Shown: in pieces, positions 46,298 to 54,400 of the stretch | How positions within the stretch are numbered: position 1 is the first letter of the stretch | How the letters are laid out: each line of letters starts with the position of its first letter | Assembly (NCBI GenBank): GCA_934167495.1 | Contig: CAKPKP010000003.1 | Location: forward strand, 62,001-126,000 | Length of the DNA stretch: 64,000 nt | Source: an uncultured Clostridia bacterium | Lineage (GTDB): Bacteria; Bacillota; Clostridia; TANB77; CAG-508 | Direction: 5' to 3' | The notes under the pieces: generated by a model | What the model saw: only the letters and a program-made list of their open reading frames with translations | Databases searched by the model: none | What the model was told of the DNA's origin: nothing | Made by a program: the position numbers and the translations under genes

Positions 46298-46433
46298 CAA
46301 TAGTGGGCTGATTAAATTTTTCTACATTTTAAATTGTAACGTTCAGCCCACGTTTAATTGTTCGTGTGCGAAATTTGCATATAGCAAATTTCTGTACAAA
46401 GTATTTATGTAATAGGAATTCCCTATTACATAA
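46298..46433 (+). repeat. Structured intergenic repeat, full copy 5
   Basis: This tandem copy of 136 nt is nearly identical to copy 4 up to the tail stem, which is shortened to ATGTAATAGGAATTCCCTATTACAT. The middle hairpin ends GTAC where copy 4 has GCAC; both still pair with the 5' arm. It touches the Spo0E gene terminator. Confidence 0.85.
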
Positions 46434-46457
46434 AAATGGAGTTAGCTTTTTGCTAAC
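46432..46457 (-). terminator. Intrinsic terminator overlapping the end of the Spo0E gene
   Basis: On the minus strand GTTAGC AAAAA GCTAAC is followed by TCCATTTTTA. The stem begins in the TAG stop codon of the gene. Confidence 0.7.
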
Positions 46458-46617
46458 CCCTACTCACCCCTGCTAGATTTGTTTCATTATTTTTATAATA
46501 TTCCGCTATTAAATCATCTAATTCAACACTTAATTTATATATTACTGCGTAATCTTGTCCTTCCTCTATACTTTTGTTTAATTTGTCTCTTAATTTGCAA
46601 ATTTCTTCATTAATCAT
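46453..46617 (-). CDS. Spo0E-family aspartyl-phosphate phosphatase
   Basis: This 54-residue protein of two predicted helices carries the Spo0E family signature LSVELDDLIAEYYK, with IEEICKLRDKL-type first helix (INEEICKLRDKL). Spo0E proteins dephosphorylate Spo0A~P and restrain sporulation. The start is ATG 46617: AAGGAG lies 9 nt before it. The longer frame from 46671 begins upstream of that ribosome site, and the ATG nine bases earlier touches it. A promoter lies at 46663-46691 and a possible Spo0A box at 46721-46731, which would allow feedback. It is monocistronic, with its own terminator. Confidence 0.88.
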   Translation of the reverse strand: MINEEICKLRDKLNKSIEEGQDYAVIYKLSVELDDLIAEYYKNNETNLAGVSRG

Positions 46618-46662
46618 AACATTCATCTCCTTATTAACTGTTTTTCTCTTTGGTATATTTAT

Positions 46663-46691
46663 AAAATACAATAGTTTTACATTAAAGTCAA
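46663..46691 (-). promoter_or_regulatory. Promoter of the Spo0E-like gene
   Basis: On the minus strand TTGACT, a 17-nt spacer and TATTTT lie about 46 nt before the start codon. Confidence 0.55.
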
Positions 46692-46720
46692 TAAATAAAC
46701 AGCTTTTTATTTAATTTTCG

Positions 46721-46731
46721 TTCGACAAAAT
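46721..46731 (-). promoter_or_regulatory. Possible Spo0A box upstream of the Spo0E-like gene
   Basis: On the minus strand ATTTTGTCGAA matches the Spo0A-box consensus TTTTGTCGAA, about 30 nt upstream of the -35 box. The rest of this 285-nt intergenic stretch (46618-46902) is AT-rich with no gene seen. Confidence 0.45.
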
Positions 46732-46902
46732 ATTGAAGAGATTTGCATAATTTTGCATGTTTCTTATTATTAATTTCTTTTGTTACAAAGTTTTAGATTT
46801 TTCTTACACTTTTATTGACTGAAAATCTACTATCCGCAATAAAATTTGTCTTGTAACTTTTTGAAATATTTTTAAATCTTTTGTATACATTTTTACATTA
46901 AT

Positions 46903-48180
46903 TTAATTTTTGGGTAACACTGTTGAAATTACCATTTTATCTTCATTAAACATATTTTTTATAAGTTCTTCTGTATATTCTTTTGTTACAGTTTTGTATT
47001 CTTCTAAATAATCTAAGCTATTTACATCTTTAAAATAATCTGCTAAGAACATAGTACTTATTTCTTGTACATTATTAAAAATCTTTATATATGAGCCATA
47101 TATAGATTTTTTCGTACGCATAAAATCTTCTTCATTTAATCCTTCTTTTTTTAATTTTTCTAATTCATTTTTAAAACTATTAACAACAACTGTAGGATCT
47201 ATAGTTTGACCTTGTATTATTAAATGACCATAATTTCTAGTACATTCATAATCAAATCCCATTTCTGCTGAAATTATTCCTTCACTGTACAATTTTTTAT
47301 ATAAATTAGAACTTTTTCCAACTAAAATATTTAAAATTATTTCTATTCCAATTGTCTTTTTTATTATATCTTTTGACAATTTTTCTGATTGTTTAAAAGC
47401 TATCATAAATAGTGGCATACTTATATCCATTTTTGTTTCAATACTTTTTTGCATAATTTCTTTTGGTTCTTCAGGATATATTCTTTTTATTTCTGATGTT
47501 CCCTTTTTATCTATCAATCTAGATTTTACTTCTTCAATTATTTTTTCTGGTTCAAAATCGCCAGTTATAACCATCGCCATGTTTGAGGGATTATAAAAAG
47601 TGTTATAACATTTATATAAAATATCTTTATCTATTTTTCTTACAGTCTCTTCTGTTCCAGCAATGTCTATTCTTACAGGACTTTCTTTATACATAGCCTT
47701 AATTGCATTCATATATAAAATATATTCTGGGTAATCCTGATACATATTAATTTCTTGAATTATTATTCCTTTTTCTTTTTCTACATTCTCATCTGTAAAA
47801 TATGGATGTTGAACATAATCCATAAATTCATCTAATGCTTCATAAAAATTCTCTGTACACTCATACAAATATGCTGTATGGTCATTTGTTGTATAAGCAT
47901 TTGCATTCACGCCTAAAGAAGAAAGAACATCTAAACTGTTTGGTTTTCCTTCTTGCTCAAACATTTTATGTTCCAAAAAATGTGCTACACCATCTGGAAC
48001 TTCTGTTATATTTTCTTCGCCGGGAACAATAAATTTATTATCTAAAGAACCGTAATTAGTTCCCCATATTATATATTTCTTTTTTACACCTGGCTTTGGA
48101 ACAACCATTACAGTAAGCCCATTTTCAAGTTTTTCTATATATAATTTTTCATTAATCTTTTTATTTTCAATTATTTGCAT
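46903..48180 (-). CDS. M16-family zinc peptidase (YmfH-like)
   Basis: This 425-residue M16 (pitrilysin/insulinase) family protein has the inverted zinc motif HFLEH (H67, E70, H71) within VAHFLEHKMFE. The distal glutamate is probably in the EKEKGIIIQEI segment (about residue 145). The length is that of the single-copy M16B type with two halves. It is 10 nt after the second M16 gene (48191-49469), as in the YmfF-YmfH pairs of Firmicutes, where one protein has the metal site and the other does not. ATG 48180 follows GGAGG. The pair should form a heterodimer that degrades peptides in the cytoplasm or at the surface; since the partner is frameshifted, activity may be impaired if the shift is real. 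Confidence 0.9.
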   Translation of the reverse strand: MQIIENKKINEKLYIEKLENGLTVMVVPKPGVKKKYIIWGTNYGSLDNKFIVPGEENITEVPDGVAHFLEHKMFEQEGKPNSLDVLSSLGVNANAYTTNDHTAYLYECTENFYEALDEFMDYVQHPYFTDENVEKEKGIIIQEINMYQDYPEYILYMNAIKAMYKESPVRIDIAGTEETVRKIDKDILYKCYNTFYNPSNMAMVITGDFEPEKIIEEVKSRLIDKKGTSEIKRIYPEEPKEIMQKSIETKMDISMPLFMIAFKQSEKLSKDIIKKTIGIEIILNILVGKSSNLYKKLYSEGIISAEMGFDYECTRNYGHLIIQGQTIDPTVVVNSFKNELEKLKKEGLNEEDFMRTKKSIYGSYIKIFNNVQEISTMFLADYFKDVNSLDYLEEYKTVTKEYTEELIKNMFNEDKMVISTVLPKN

Positions 48181-48190
48181 ACCTTACCTC

Positions 48191-49306
48191 CTAGTTTCTC
48201 AAGAAATATATAGTATTAATTTCTACACTATTTGCTAATTCTATTATTTGCTCTCTAGTTACAGCTTTAATCTTTGCTTTATATTCTTCTGGTGAAATAT
48301 CTGTTTTTGAAAGCTCTTGACCCATGTAATAAATAATTCCTGTATCTTGCTCAGTTTCAATTGCATCAACTCCAGCAATTATATATCTTTTAGCATTATC
48401 TATATTTTCATCTGTAAAGTTACCATTTTTTATATCTTCTAATTGTTGTTTTATTATAGTCATTGCTTTTTCATAATTTTCAATCTCAATTCCGCATTTT
48501 ATAAATATACTACTCTTTTGTTTTACATACATAGAACGCGCAGAATACGCCAAACTTGCTTTTTCTCTTACATTTTGGAATAGCATTGAATTTGCGCCAT
48601 CACCTAATATTGTATTATATATAATAGAAACAAATTTTAAATTTTCCATTTTTGAAAAAATATCTAAACCTATTACTAATTTTCCTTGAACTATATCTAA
48701 AGATTCTACCTTTTCTTTTACTTTTTCAATTTTAGTTTTAGGTTCATCTAATTCATTATTTACAATATAATTTTCTTTTCTATCTTCCAATTTACTTATA
48801 ATACTATTTTGTTTTATCAAATTTTCTATTGCATTATCATCAAAATTGCCAGATACAAATATATCTATTTTAGCTGTTTTAATTAGTTCTTTATATTTTT
48901 CATATAATGTATCATTCTGGATTTTTTCTAATTCTTCTACATAACCATATTTAAATATACCAAATCCTTCGTCATTATACATTTCATTTATACATGCATG
49001 AAGTGAATATGCATCTTTGTCATCCTTTTTGGCTTCTATTAATTTTTTTAAATTTTCTTTCTCTGTATCAAAATACTTTTGATTAAACTTTCCATTTTCA
49101 ATCAACGGATTAAAAGCAATATCTATTAATTTATTAATACTTTCTTCTAAAACCTTTTCGTTATTTGGTAAGAACTTATCATCTACACTTTCTATATAAA
49201 ATTTTAAAACTTGATTGTCACCATTCTTGTCTGCCCCACAATCAAAAGATGCTCCATACATGTTTTCTAAATCTTTACTTATAATCTCTTGAGTTGGCAT
49301 AGTCAT
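48191..49306 (-). CDS. M16-family peptidase-like partner without zinc motif (YmfF-like), main part
   Basis: This 371-residue frame belongs to an M16 protein lacking HxxEH, as in YmfF-type partners. The segment LENMYGASFDCG near its start is typical, and the C-terminal M16 half is complete (NVREKASLAYSAR). Its N-terminal 50 or so residues lie in another frame from 49469 (49275-49469). With one T fewer in the plus-strand TTT at 49341-49343 the frames join as VTRNALIPAILKCG, the expected family sequence. The apparent ATG at 49306 has no ribosome site and falls inside the domain. The intact gene would span 48191-49469 (about 425 residues). It is followed by the catalytic partner. Confidence 0.8.
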   Translation of the reverse strand: MTMPTQEIISKDLENMYGASFDCGADKNGDNQVLKFYIESVDDKFLPNNEKVLEESINKLIDIAFNPLIENGKFNQKYFDTEKENLKKLIEAKKDDKDAYSLHACINEMYNDEGFGIFKYGYVEELEKIQNDTLYEKYKELIKTAKIDIFVSGNFDDNAIENLIKQNSIISKLEDRKENYIVNNELDEPKTKIEKVKEKVESLDIVQGKLVIGLDIFSKMENLKFVSIIYNTILGDGANSMLFQNVREKASLAYSARSMYVKQKSSIFIKCGIEIENYEKAMTIIKQQLEDIKNGNFTDENIDNAKRYIIAGVDAIETEQDTGIIYYMGQELSKTDISPEEYKAKIKAVTREQIIELANSVEINTIYFLRN

Positions 49307-49469
49307 ACTGCCACATTTTAGAATTGCTGGAATTAAAGCATTTCCGTGTTACTGTTTCTTTTTTCATTGGAATCGTTATAAATATAGCAACTAAATTAGT
49401 TTTAAATAAACTTGTATTTAATAAATGTAGCTTTATTCCACTTTTTATTTGAATACTTTTTCTCTTCAT
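49275..49469 (-). pseudogene. N-terminal fragment of the frameshifted M16-like gene
   Basis: ATG 49469 follows AAGGAGAAAGT, the true start of the M16-like gene. The first 43 residues (to KKETVTR) fit the family; after that the frame goes astray and ends at 49275. The correct reading is in the frame of 48191-49306. Confidence 0.75.
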
Positions 49470-49599
49470 TAACTTTCTCCTTATATTTATTTTATTATTA
49501 TTATAAATAAAATCAAATTTATTATACTTAAATTTTCCATTAATATCAATAAATTATTTTATTTAAAAAACAATTTTTAAATTTATATAAAATTTTATC

Positions 49600-49628
49600 T
49601 TGACTTTTAAATAAGTTTCTGCTATTAT
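49600..49628 (+). promoter_or_regulatory. Promoter of the two tRNA genes
   Basis: TTGACT, a 17-nt spacer and TATTAT lie 22 nt before the first tRNA base. Confidence 0.65.
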
Positions 49629-49650
49629 ATTAATTGCTTACAAAAACTAT

Positions 49651-49726
49651 GCGGGAGTAGCTCAGTTGATAGAGCGCTGCCTTGCCAAGGCAGAGGTCGC
49701 GGGTTTGAGCCCCGTTTCCCGCTCCA
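49651..49726 (+). tRNA. tRNA-Gly (GCC)
   Basis: The cloverleaf is complete: acceptor GCGGGAG / CTCCCGC is formed by 49651-49657 and the 3' end before encoded TCCA; D arm GCTC / GAGC; anticodon arm CTGCC-TTGCCAA-GGCAG with GCC at 49684-49686; T arm with GGTTTGAGCCC. The encoded CCA is present. An antisense frame over both tRNAs is an artefact. Confidence 0.95.
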
Positions 49727-49776
49727 TTTTTATTTTTGGTACTATTTTTAAATTTAGTGCATATAATTTATTATAT

Positions 49777-49850
49777 GGCGGTATAGCCAAGTGGTAAGGC
49801 ACGAGTCTGCAAAACTCTGATCCCCGGTTCAAATCCGGGTGCCGCCTCCA
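49777..49850 (+). tRNA. tRNA-Cys (GCA)
   Basis: Acceptor GGCGGTA with matching CGCC-side at the 3' end, D arm GCC / GGC, anticodon loop CTGCAAA with GCA at 49809-49811, T arm CCCGGTTCAAATCCGGG, and encoded CCA. It is 50 nt after tRNA-Gly and probably in the same transcript. Confidence 0.95.
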
Positions 49851-49856
49851 AAACAA

Positions 49857-49880
49857 AAAACGTTGAAATATCAACGTTTT
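49857..49880 (+). terminator. Terminator of the tRNA transcript
   Basis: AAAACGTTGA / TCAACGTTTT with a 4-nt loop is followed by CTTTTTTG. Confidence 0.8.
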
Positions 49881-49886
49881 CTTTTT

Positions 49887-49917
49887 TGTGTCAATGGGTG
49901 TGGAGATTTTTGACAGC
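49887..49917. repeat. GGGGACGGAG-type element, half copy
   Basis: TGTGTCAATGGGTGTGGAGA then TTTTTGACAGC matches the left arm of the inverted repeat at 16106 (the end TTTTTGACAGC is identical) with changes in the centre. No right arm is seen. It lies just beyond the stop codon of the DUF368 gene (49923). Confidence 0.6.
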
Positions 49918-49922
49918 AATTA

Positions 49923-50798
49923 TTATTCATCAACTATGTTTTTTGCTTTTTCTAATTGATTTAAATTCTTTGTTATTCTTAACAATTTCTTTATTTTGTA
50001 CACATTTCCCTCTATATCTCCTAAGAAATAAGATATTGTAAATCCTACTAATAATATCAATATTGATATTACAGATGTAGCATTAAATCCAAGAATACAC
50101 TTTTCATTTAATACACTTGGAATTATTGATAAAAATAATCCAAATATAGTTGAAAATGTTAATGTATAACATTTTTTTATTAATTTATTTATTATGAAAG
50201 ATATTAATAAAGCTCCTATCCCTAAACCAAATCCTGCTGGTATTAAAACAGATAAATCAAAAGTTGCAAGCGATTTTACATATAACTCATATAATCCTAA
50301 TGAAGATAATATAACTGCACTATCAACACCCGGTACTATTGAAGAACCTGCAACAGCAACTCCCAAAAAAACTGATTGCAATAAATTTGGATTTGTTATT
50401 TGTGGAAATAAATTTTTGTTAAAACTGAATAAACAAAGTCCTAATATTGCAGATATTATAATTACTGCATAATACTTTTTACTAAATCCTTCTTTTTTTA
50501 CTTCTTTATAAAAAAGTGGCACAGTTCCTAATACTAATCCTAAAAATGCAAATCTAGTATATACTTCAAAATTTTCTAGTAGAAAATCTACCACTTTGCT
50601 AAACAATATTACTCCTACTCCAAAGCCTAAAAACAATGGAAATAAAAACAATACATTTTTCTTAAAATCTTTAAACAAAGTTCCTATTGCATTTATTGTT
50701 TTTTGATATAAACCAAAAATAACTAAAAGTACACTTCCACTTAAACCTGGTGCAATTCCACCTATCCCTACAACGATTCCTTTTAAAAAATTAATCAT
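49923..50798 (-). CDS. DUF368 family membrane protein, probable undecaprenyl-phosphate translocase
   Basis: This polytopic membrane protein of 291 residues has about eight to nine hydrophobic segments. The opening IVVGIGGIAPGLSGSVLL is the DUF368 signature, and a second GSSIVPGVDSAVIL in the middle shows the internal duplication of the family. Members of DUF368 (PopT) have been shown to recycle undecaprenyl phosphate across the membrane in several bacteria; this role is inferred for this copy. ATG 50798 follows GGAGGAATT. It is monocistronic on the minus strand, convergent with the tRNA genes and divergent from the small hypothetical gene. Confidence 0.88.
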   Translation of the reverse strand: MINFLKGIVVGIGGIAPGLSGSVLLVIFGLYQKTINAIGTLFKDFKKNVLFLFPLFLGFGVGVILFSKVVDFLLENFEVYTRFAFLGLVLGTVPLFYKEVKKEGFSKKYYAVIIISAILGLCLFSFNKNLFPQITNPNLLQSVFLGVAVAGSSIVPGVDSAVILSSLGLYELYVKSLATFDLSVLIPAGFGLGIGALLISFIINKLIKKCYTLTFSTIFGLFLSIIPSVLNEKCILGFNATSVISILILLVGFTISYFLGDIEGNVYKIKKLLRITKNLNQLEKAKNIVDE

Positions 50799-50892
50799 AA
50801 TTCCTCCAAAACATAAGTCTCTTATTAATTATATACATTTGAATAAAAATTATTATACTATACATTTTTTTAATTATCAATATTCAGTTTTG

Positions 50893-50921
50893 TTGACATA
50901 ACACTATTTTAAAAGTATAAT
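50893..50921 (+). promoter_or_regulatory. Consensus promoter of the small hypothetical gene
   Basis: A perfect TTGACA, an exact 17-nt spacer and a perfect TATAAT, 58 nt before the start codon. Confidence 0.85.
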
Positions 50922-50979
50922 ATTACAAATTTGTTTATTATATTTTATAGTAAAATAACTATAAAAGGAGGATTATTGT

Positions 50980-51414
50980 ATGGCAAATACGCAAATATTT
51001 CAACCTGGGCAAATCCTGTATGTAATTGATGTATATCAAGCGCAAAATTGCAATATTGTATCCCCTAAAGAAGCTATCTTCATTAAAAATTCTTATTACA
51101 GTATCTATGTTAAAGTTGATAATTCTATTAGGATTTACAATTATAATGATATGAACCAATTATTCTTTGCAAACTTTGATGATGCAATCATTGCTACAAA
51201 AAAATTTCCTTCAATTGGCAATCAAGTCTGGATAATAAAGAAAAATCAAATTTTTGAATCAACTATCCAAAATATTGATTATGCTATTTTTAAAGGAAGA
51301 TCCACATTAGCAATTTCATTATCAAACGGTATGTACGTTTTATATTGTGAGATTGGGAAAAAGCTTTTTTTATCCAAAGAAAATGCCGAATCATATCTAA
51401 ACAAAAAAAATTAA
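50980..51414 (+). CDS. Hypothetical protein of 144 residues
   Basis: I do not recognise this protein. It has no signal peptide or membrane segment and is predicted to be mostly beta (FQPGQILYVIDVY, YSIYVKVDNSIRIYNY, GRSTLAISLSNGMYVLYCE), perhaps a small barrel or SH3-like fold. The coding signs are good: AAAAGGAGG precedes ATG 50980 and a perfect consensus promoter lies upstream, so it is probably well expressed. It stands alone and ends at an inverted repeat that it shares with the giant gene on the other strand. Confidence 0.75.
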   Translation: MANTQIFQPGQILYVIDVYQAQNCNIVSPKEAIFIKNSYYSIYVKVDNSIRIYNYNDMNQLFFANFDDAIIATKKFPSIGNQVWIIKKNQIFESTIQNIDYAIFKGRSTLAISLSNGMYVLYCEIGKKLFLSKENAESYLNKKN

Positions 51415-51482
51415 TGTCAACGGGGACGGATATATTTGACACATTATTTCATGTCAAAAATCTCCGTCCCCATTGACATTAG
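51414..51482. repeat. GGGGACGGAG-type inverted repeat element, complete copy 2
   Basis: AATGTCAACGGGGACGGATA and the inverted TCTCCGTCCCCATTGACATT arms flank a short centre that repeats TTGACA / TGTCAA. It fills the gap between the stop codon of the plus-strand gene (51412-51414) and that of the minus-strand giant gene (51479-51481), and can terminate both. Confidence 0.85.
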
Positions 51483-54400
51483 AAAACTATATTTGGATCT
51501 ATGTCATTTCCATATCCACTCGCATTTCTTAATTCGAAGTGTAAGTGGTGTCCTGTTGAATATCCTGGATTTTCGTCTTGTTCTGGATCTCCACCTTCTA
51601 GTCCTATTGTTTCACCTTGTTTTACTTTTTGTCCTACTTCTACATCTATTTCTGATAAGTGAGCATAGAAACTATATATTGTTTCTCCATCTATTTCATG
51701 TTTTATTTCTACACAGTTACCAAATGCTGTTTGTACTCCTGCAAATACTACTTCACCGTCTGCTACTGATACTACTTCTGTATGCCATGTTCCTGCTAAG
51801 TCTATTCCTGTATGTTTGCTTTCCGCTCCTGTTACTGGATGAATTCTATAACCATACCCTGATGTTATTCTATATTCACAATTAATTGGTTTTACAAATG
51901 TATTTTCTTCTGAGTTTTCCACATTTAATTCATTTTCTGTGTATTCATATGTTGTTAATCCTGTTTCAGGTTTTACATATTCAACTACTTCTGCCATTTT
52001 TGTATAATTTGCTTTTAAGATATCTCTATCTAATTTGTCTATTACTCCATCTTCATTTAAGTCATATTTAGCATTTTCTTCTATTGTTACATCTAATCCT
52101 ATATGGTCATTTAATGATACTAAGTCATCTATTTCTATTTCTCCAGTTTCTACAACATCACCTGCGTAAATATTTATATCTTCTAGTTCTATATTTTCTG
52201 TTAATTCTATATTTACTATTCTATATTCTAGATATCCTGGTTTTGTTATTACTAAATCATAAGTTCCGTTTAATAGTGATAGTACATAAGTTCCATCTGG
52301 ATTAATTGTAACTTCTTGAACTTTTTCTCTTGGGTCTAATTTATCATTTTCGTTTCTTGTATCTTCACTTCTATATAAAGTAATTGTTGCAGTTTGATTT
52401 TCTTGATTTGTAGCTTGTGTTATTACTTTACCAGTAATTTTTGATTTTCTTCTGTCTATAAATACATTATATTCATTTATACTTCCATCTAAAGATTCTA
52501 CTTTTATAGTAATTTCTTTTGTTTCCTCTTCTTCAAATTTTAAAGTATCTGTATTAATTCCCCTAGTTTTTTCATTTCCAGCTATAGATACATATGCTAA
52601 TTCTTGACTTGCTGTTGCGATTAACTCTAATTCATTTACTTCATAATCAATTCTAATTACATATATTCCTTCATCGTTTGGTGTTATAACTTTTCCATTT
52701 GCTTCAAGTTTCTCTAATGTAGCCTTTTCTGTTCCATTTACTATCCAAACTTTTTCTGTTAATTCATCACCTGCACCATTTACTGCATATACGTTTACTT
52801 CTGTTATGTAATCAGTTAATACAATATTTTCTTCTGTCATTAATGAAGCATATTCAGAATCATTAATCTTAACTTTTGTTGTATTTGATGTAGCTTTTAC
52901 TCCAACTAAAGCGATGTTTTCATTAACAATTGCTATATATTTACCATCTTCTGTTTTTTCTATAACTTTATTATCTACTGTAATTGTTAACTGTAAATCT
53001 CTTAAGTCATCATTGTCTTCTACTGTTGTAATTGTTAATTTATAAACTTTTTCTATATAATCCTCAGCTGTAATATCTAATCCATTTGATACTTTAATTT
53101 CAATAACGTTTCCATTTGCAAGTTCATAATTATCAAATGTATTTTCTATAAGTGTAGGTTCATTTCCATTTATAGATACATATTCTGAAGTTTCATTATA
53201 TAAAATTGCTCTAATATCAATTTGTTCTGTAGTGCTTACTACATCTATTGTATATTCTGTTTCACTTACTTTAGTTGCTAATCTATTATCTACATATACA
53301 TTCTTTAAAGCTAATTCTGATGGTTGTCTATAAATATTAACTATATATGTTTTTATAATACCTGATACAGATTCTACTTTTATAGCAATAGTCTTTTCAT
53401 CTATATCTTTCATATCTATTGTACTTGTGCTTGTGCCTCTATATTGTTTATTTCCATCAATACTTACTTTTGCATACTCATAATTTGCTATTGCTGTAAT
53501 ATTTAAACTAGAAGCATTTTTACTTATTTCTATATTGTAAATTCCATTTTCGTCTTTTACAACTTCGCCTTTTGATATAGCACCTTGACCTGCTATTACT
53601 TGTTTTAATTCTGCATCATATATATCTTCTGTTTCTTTAATTATTATTACAGTATATTCCTTAACAGTTCCTTTTCCATTTTTTACATAAACTTTTTTAG
53701 TAATTTCGTTACTGTCAAGAACAACATTTTCTGTAATTGATAATTCTTGATATTCTGAGTCATCTATTTTTATTACAGATGTTTCTGAATCTATTCCAGC
53801 CCATAATATTGAATTTGTCTTGTTTGATTCTACAATAGCTATATAAATTCCATCTACATCTGGTAATATAGTATTTCCATCAACTTTAATCTCTGGTGTT
53901 AAATCTTGTAATTCATCTTTTGTCTTAGTTATTGTTAAAATATATTCTTTTGATTCACTCATATCATCATTTAATACTTTTACAGGAACTTTAGTGATTT
54001 CAGATATTGTATTGTATCCTGCATATGTATTTCTTCCTTGTGATTGTAAGTTTCCATCAATTTGAACATTATCTGTACTAATATGAGCTACCGCTTCTAT
54101 ATCAACTTTATTTGTAGTTTCTGTAATATCAATACTATATTCATTTTCGCCTGTCTTAACTGCCATTCTACCATCAACATATATTGCTTCTAGCTCTAAC
54201 TCATCATATTCTTTATGAATTTCTACTGTATACTCTCTGCTTATACCACTTACAGAAGTTACAACTATTTTAACAATTTTCTTATCTATATCTTTCATAC
54301 TTATTGTTTCAGTATTAGTGTGTCTTGTTTGAGTATTACCTGCTATAGATACTTTAGATGTTTCTAATGTTGTTTCTGCAACTAATTTTACTTCATCAAT

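Noticed and set aside
49662..49919. Minus-strand frame of 85 codons over the tRNA genes
   Set aside because: It is the antisense of tRNA-Gly and tRNA-Cys; such frames are a well-known annotation artefact and there is no ribosome site.
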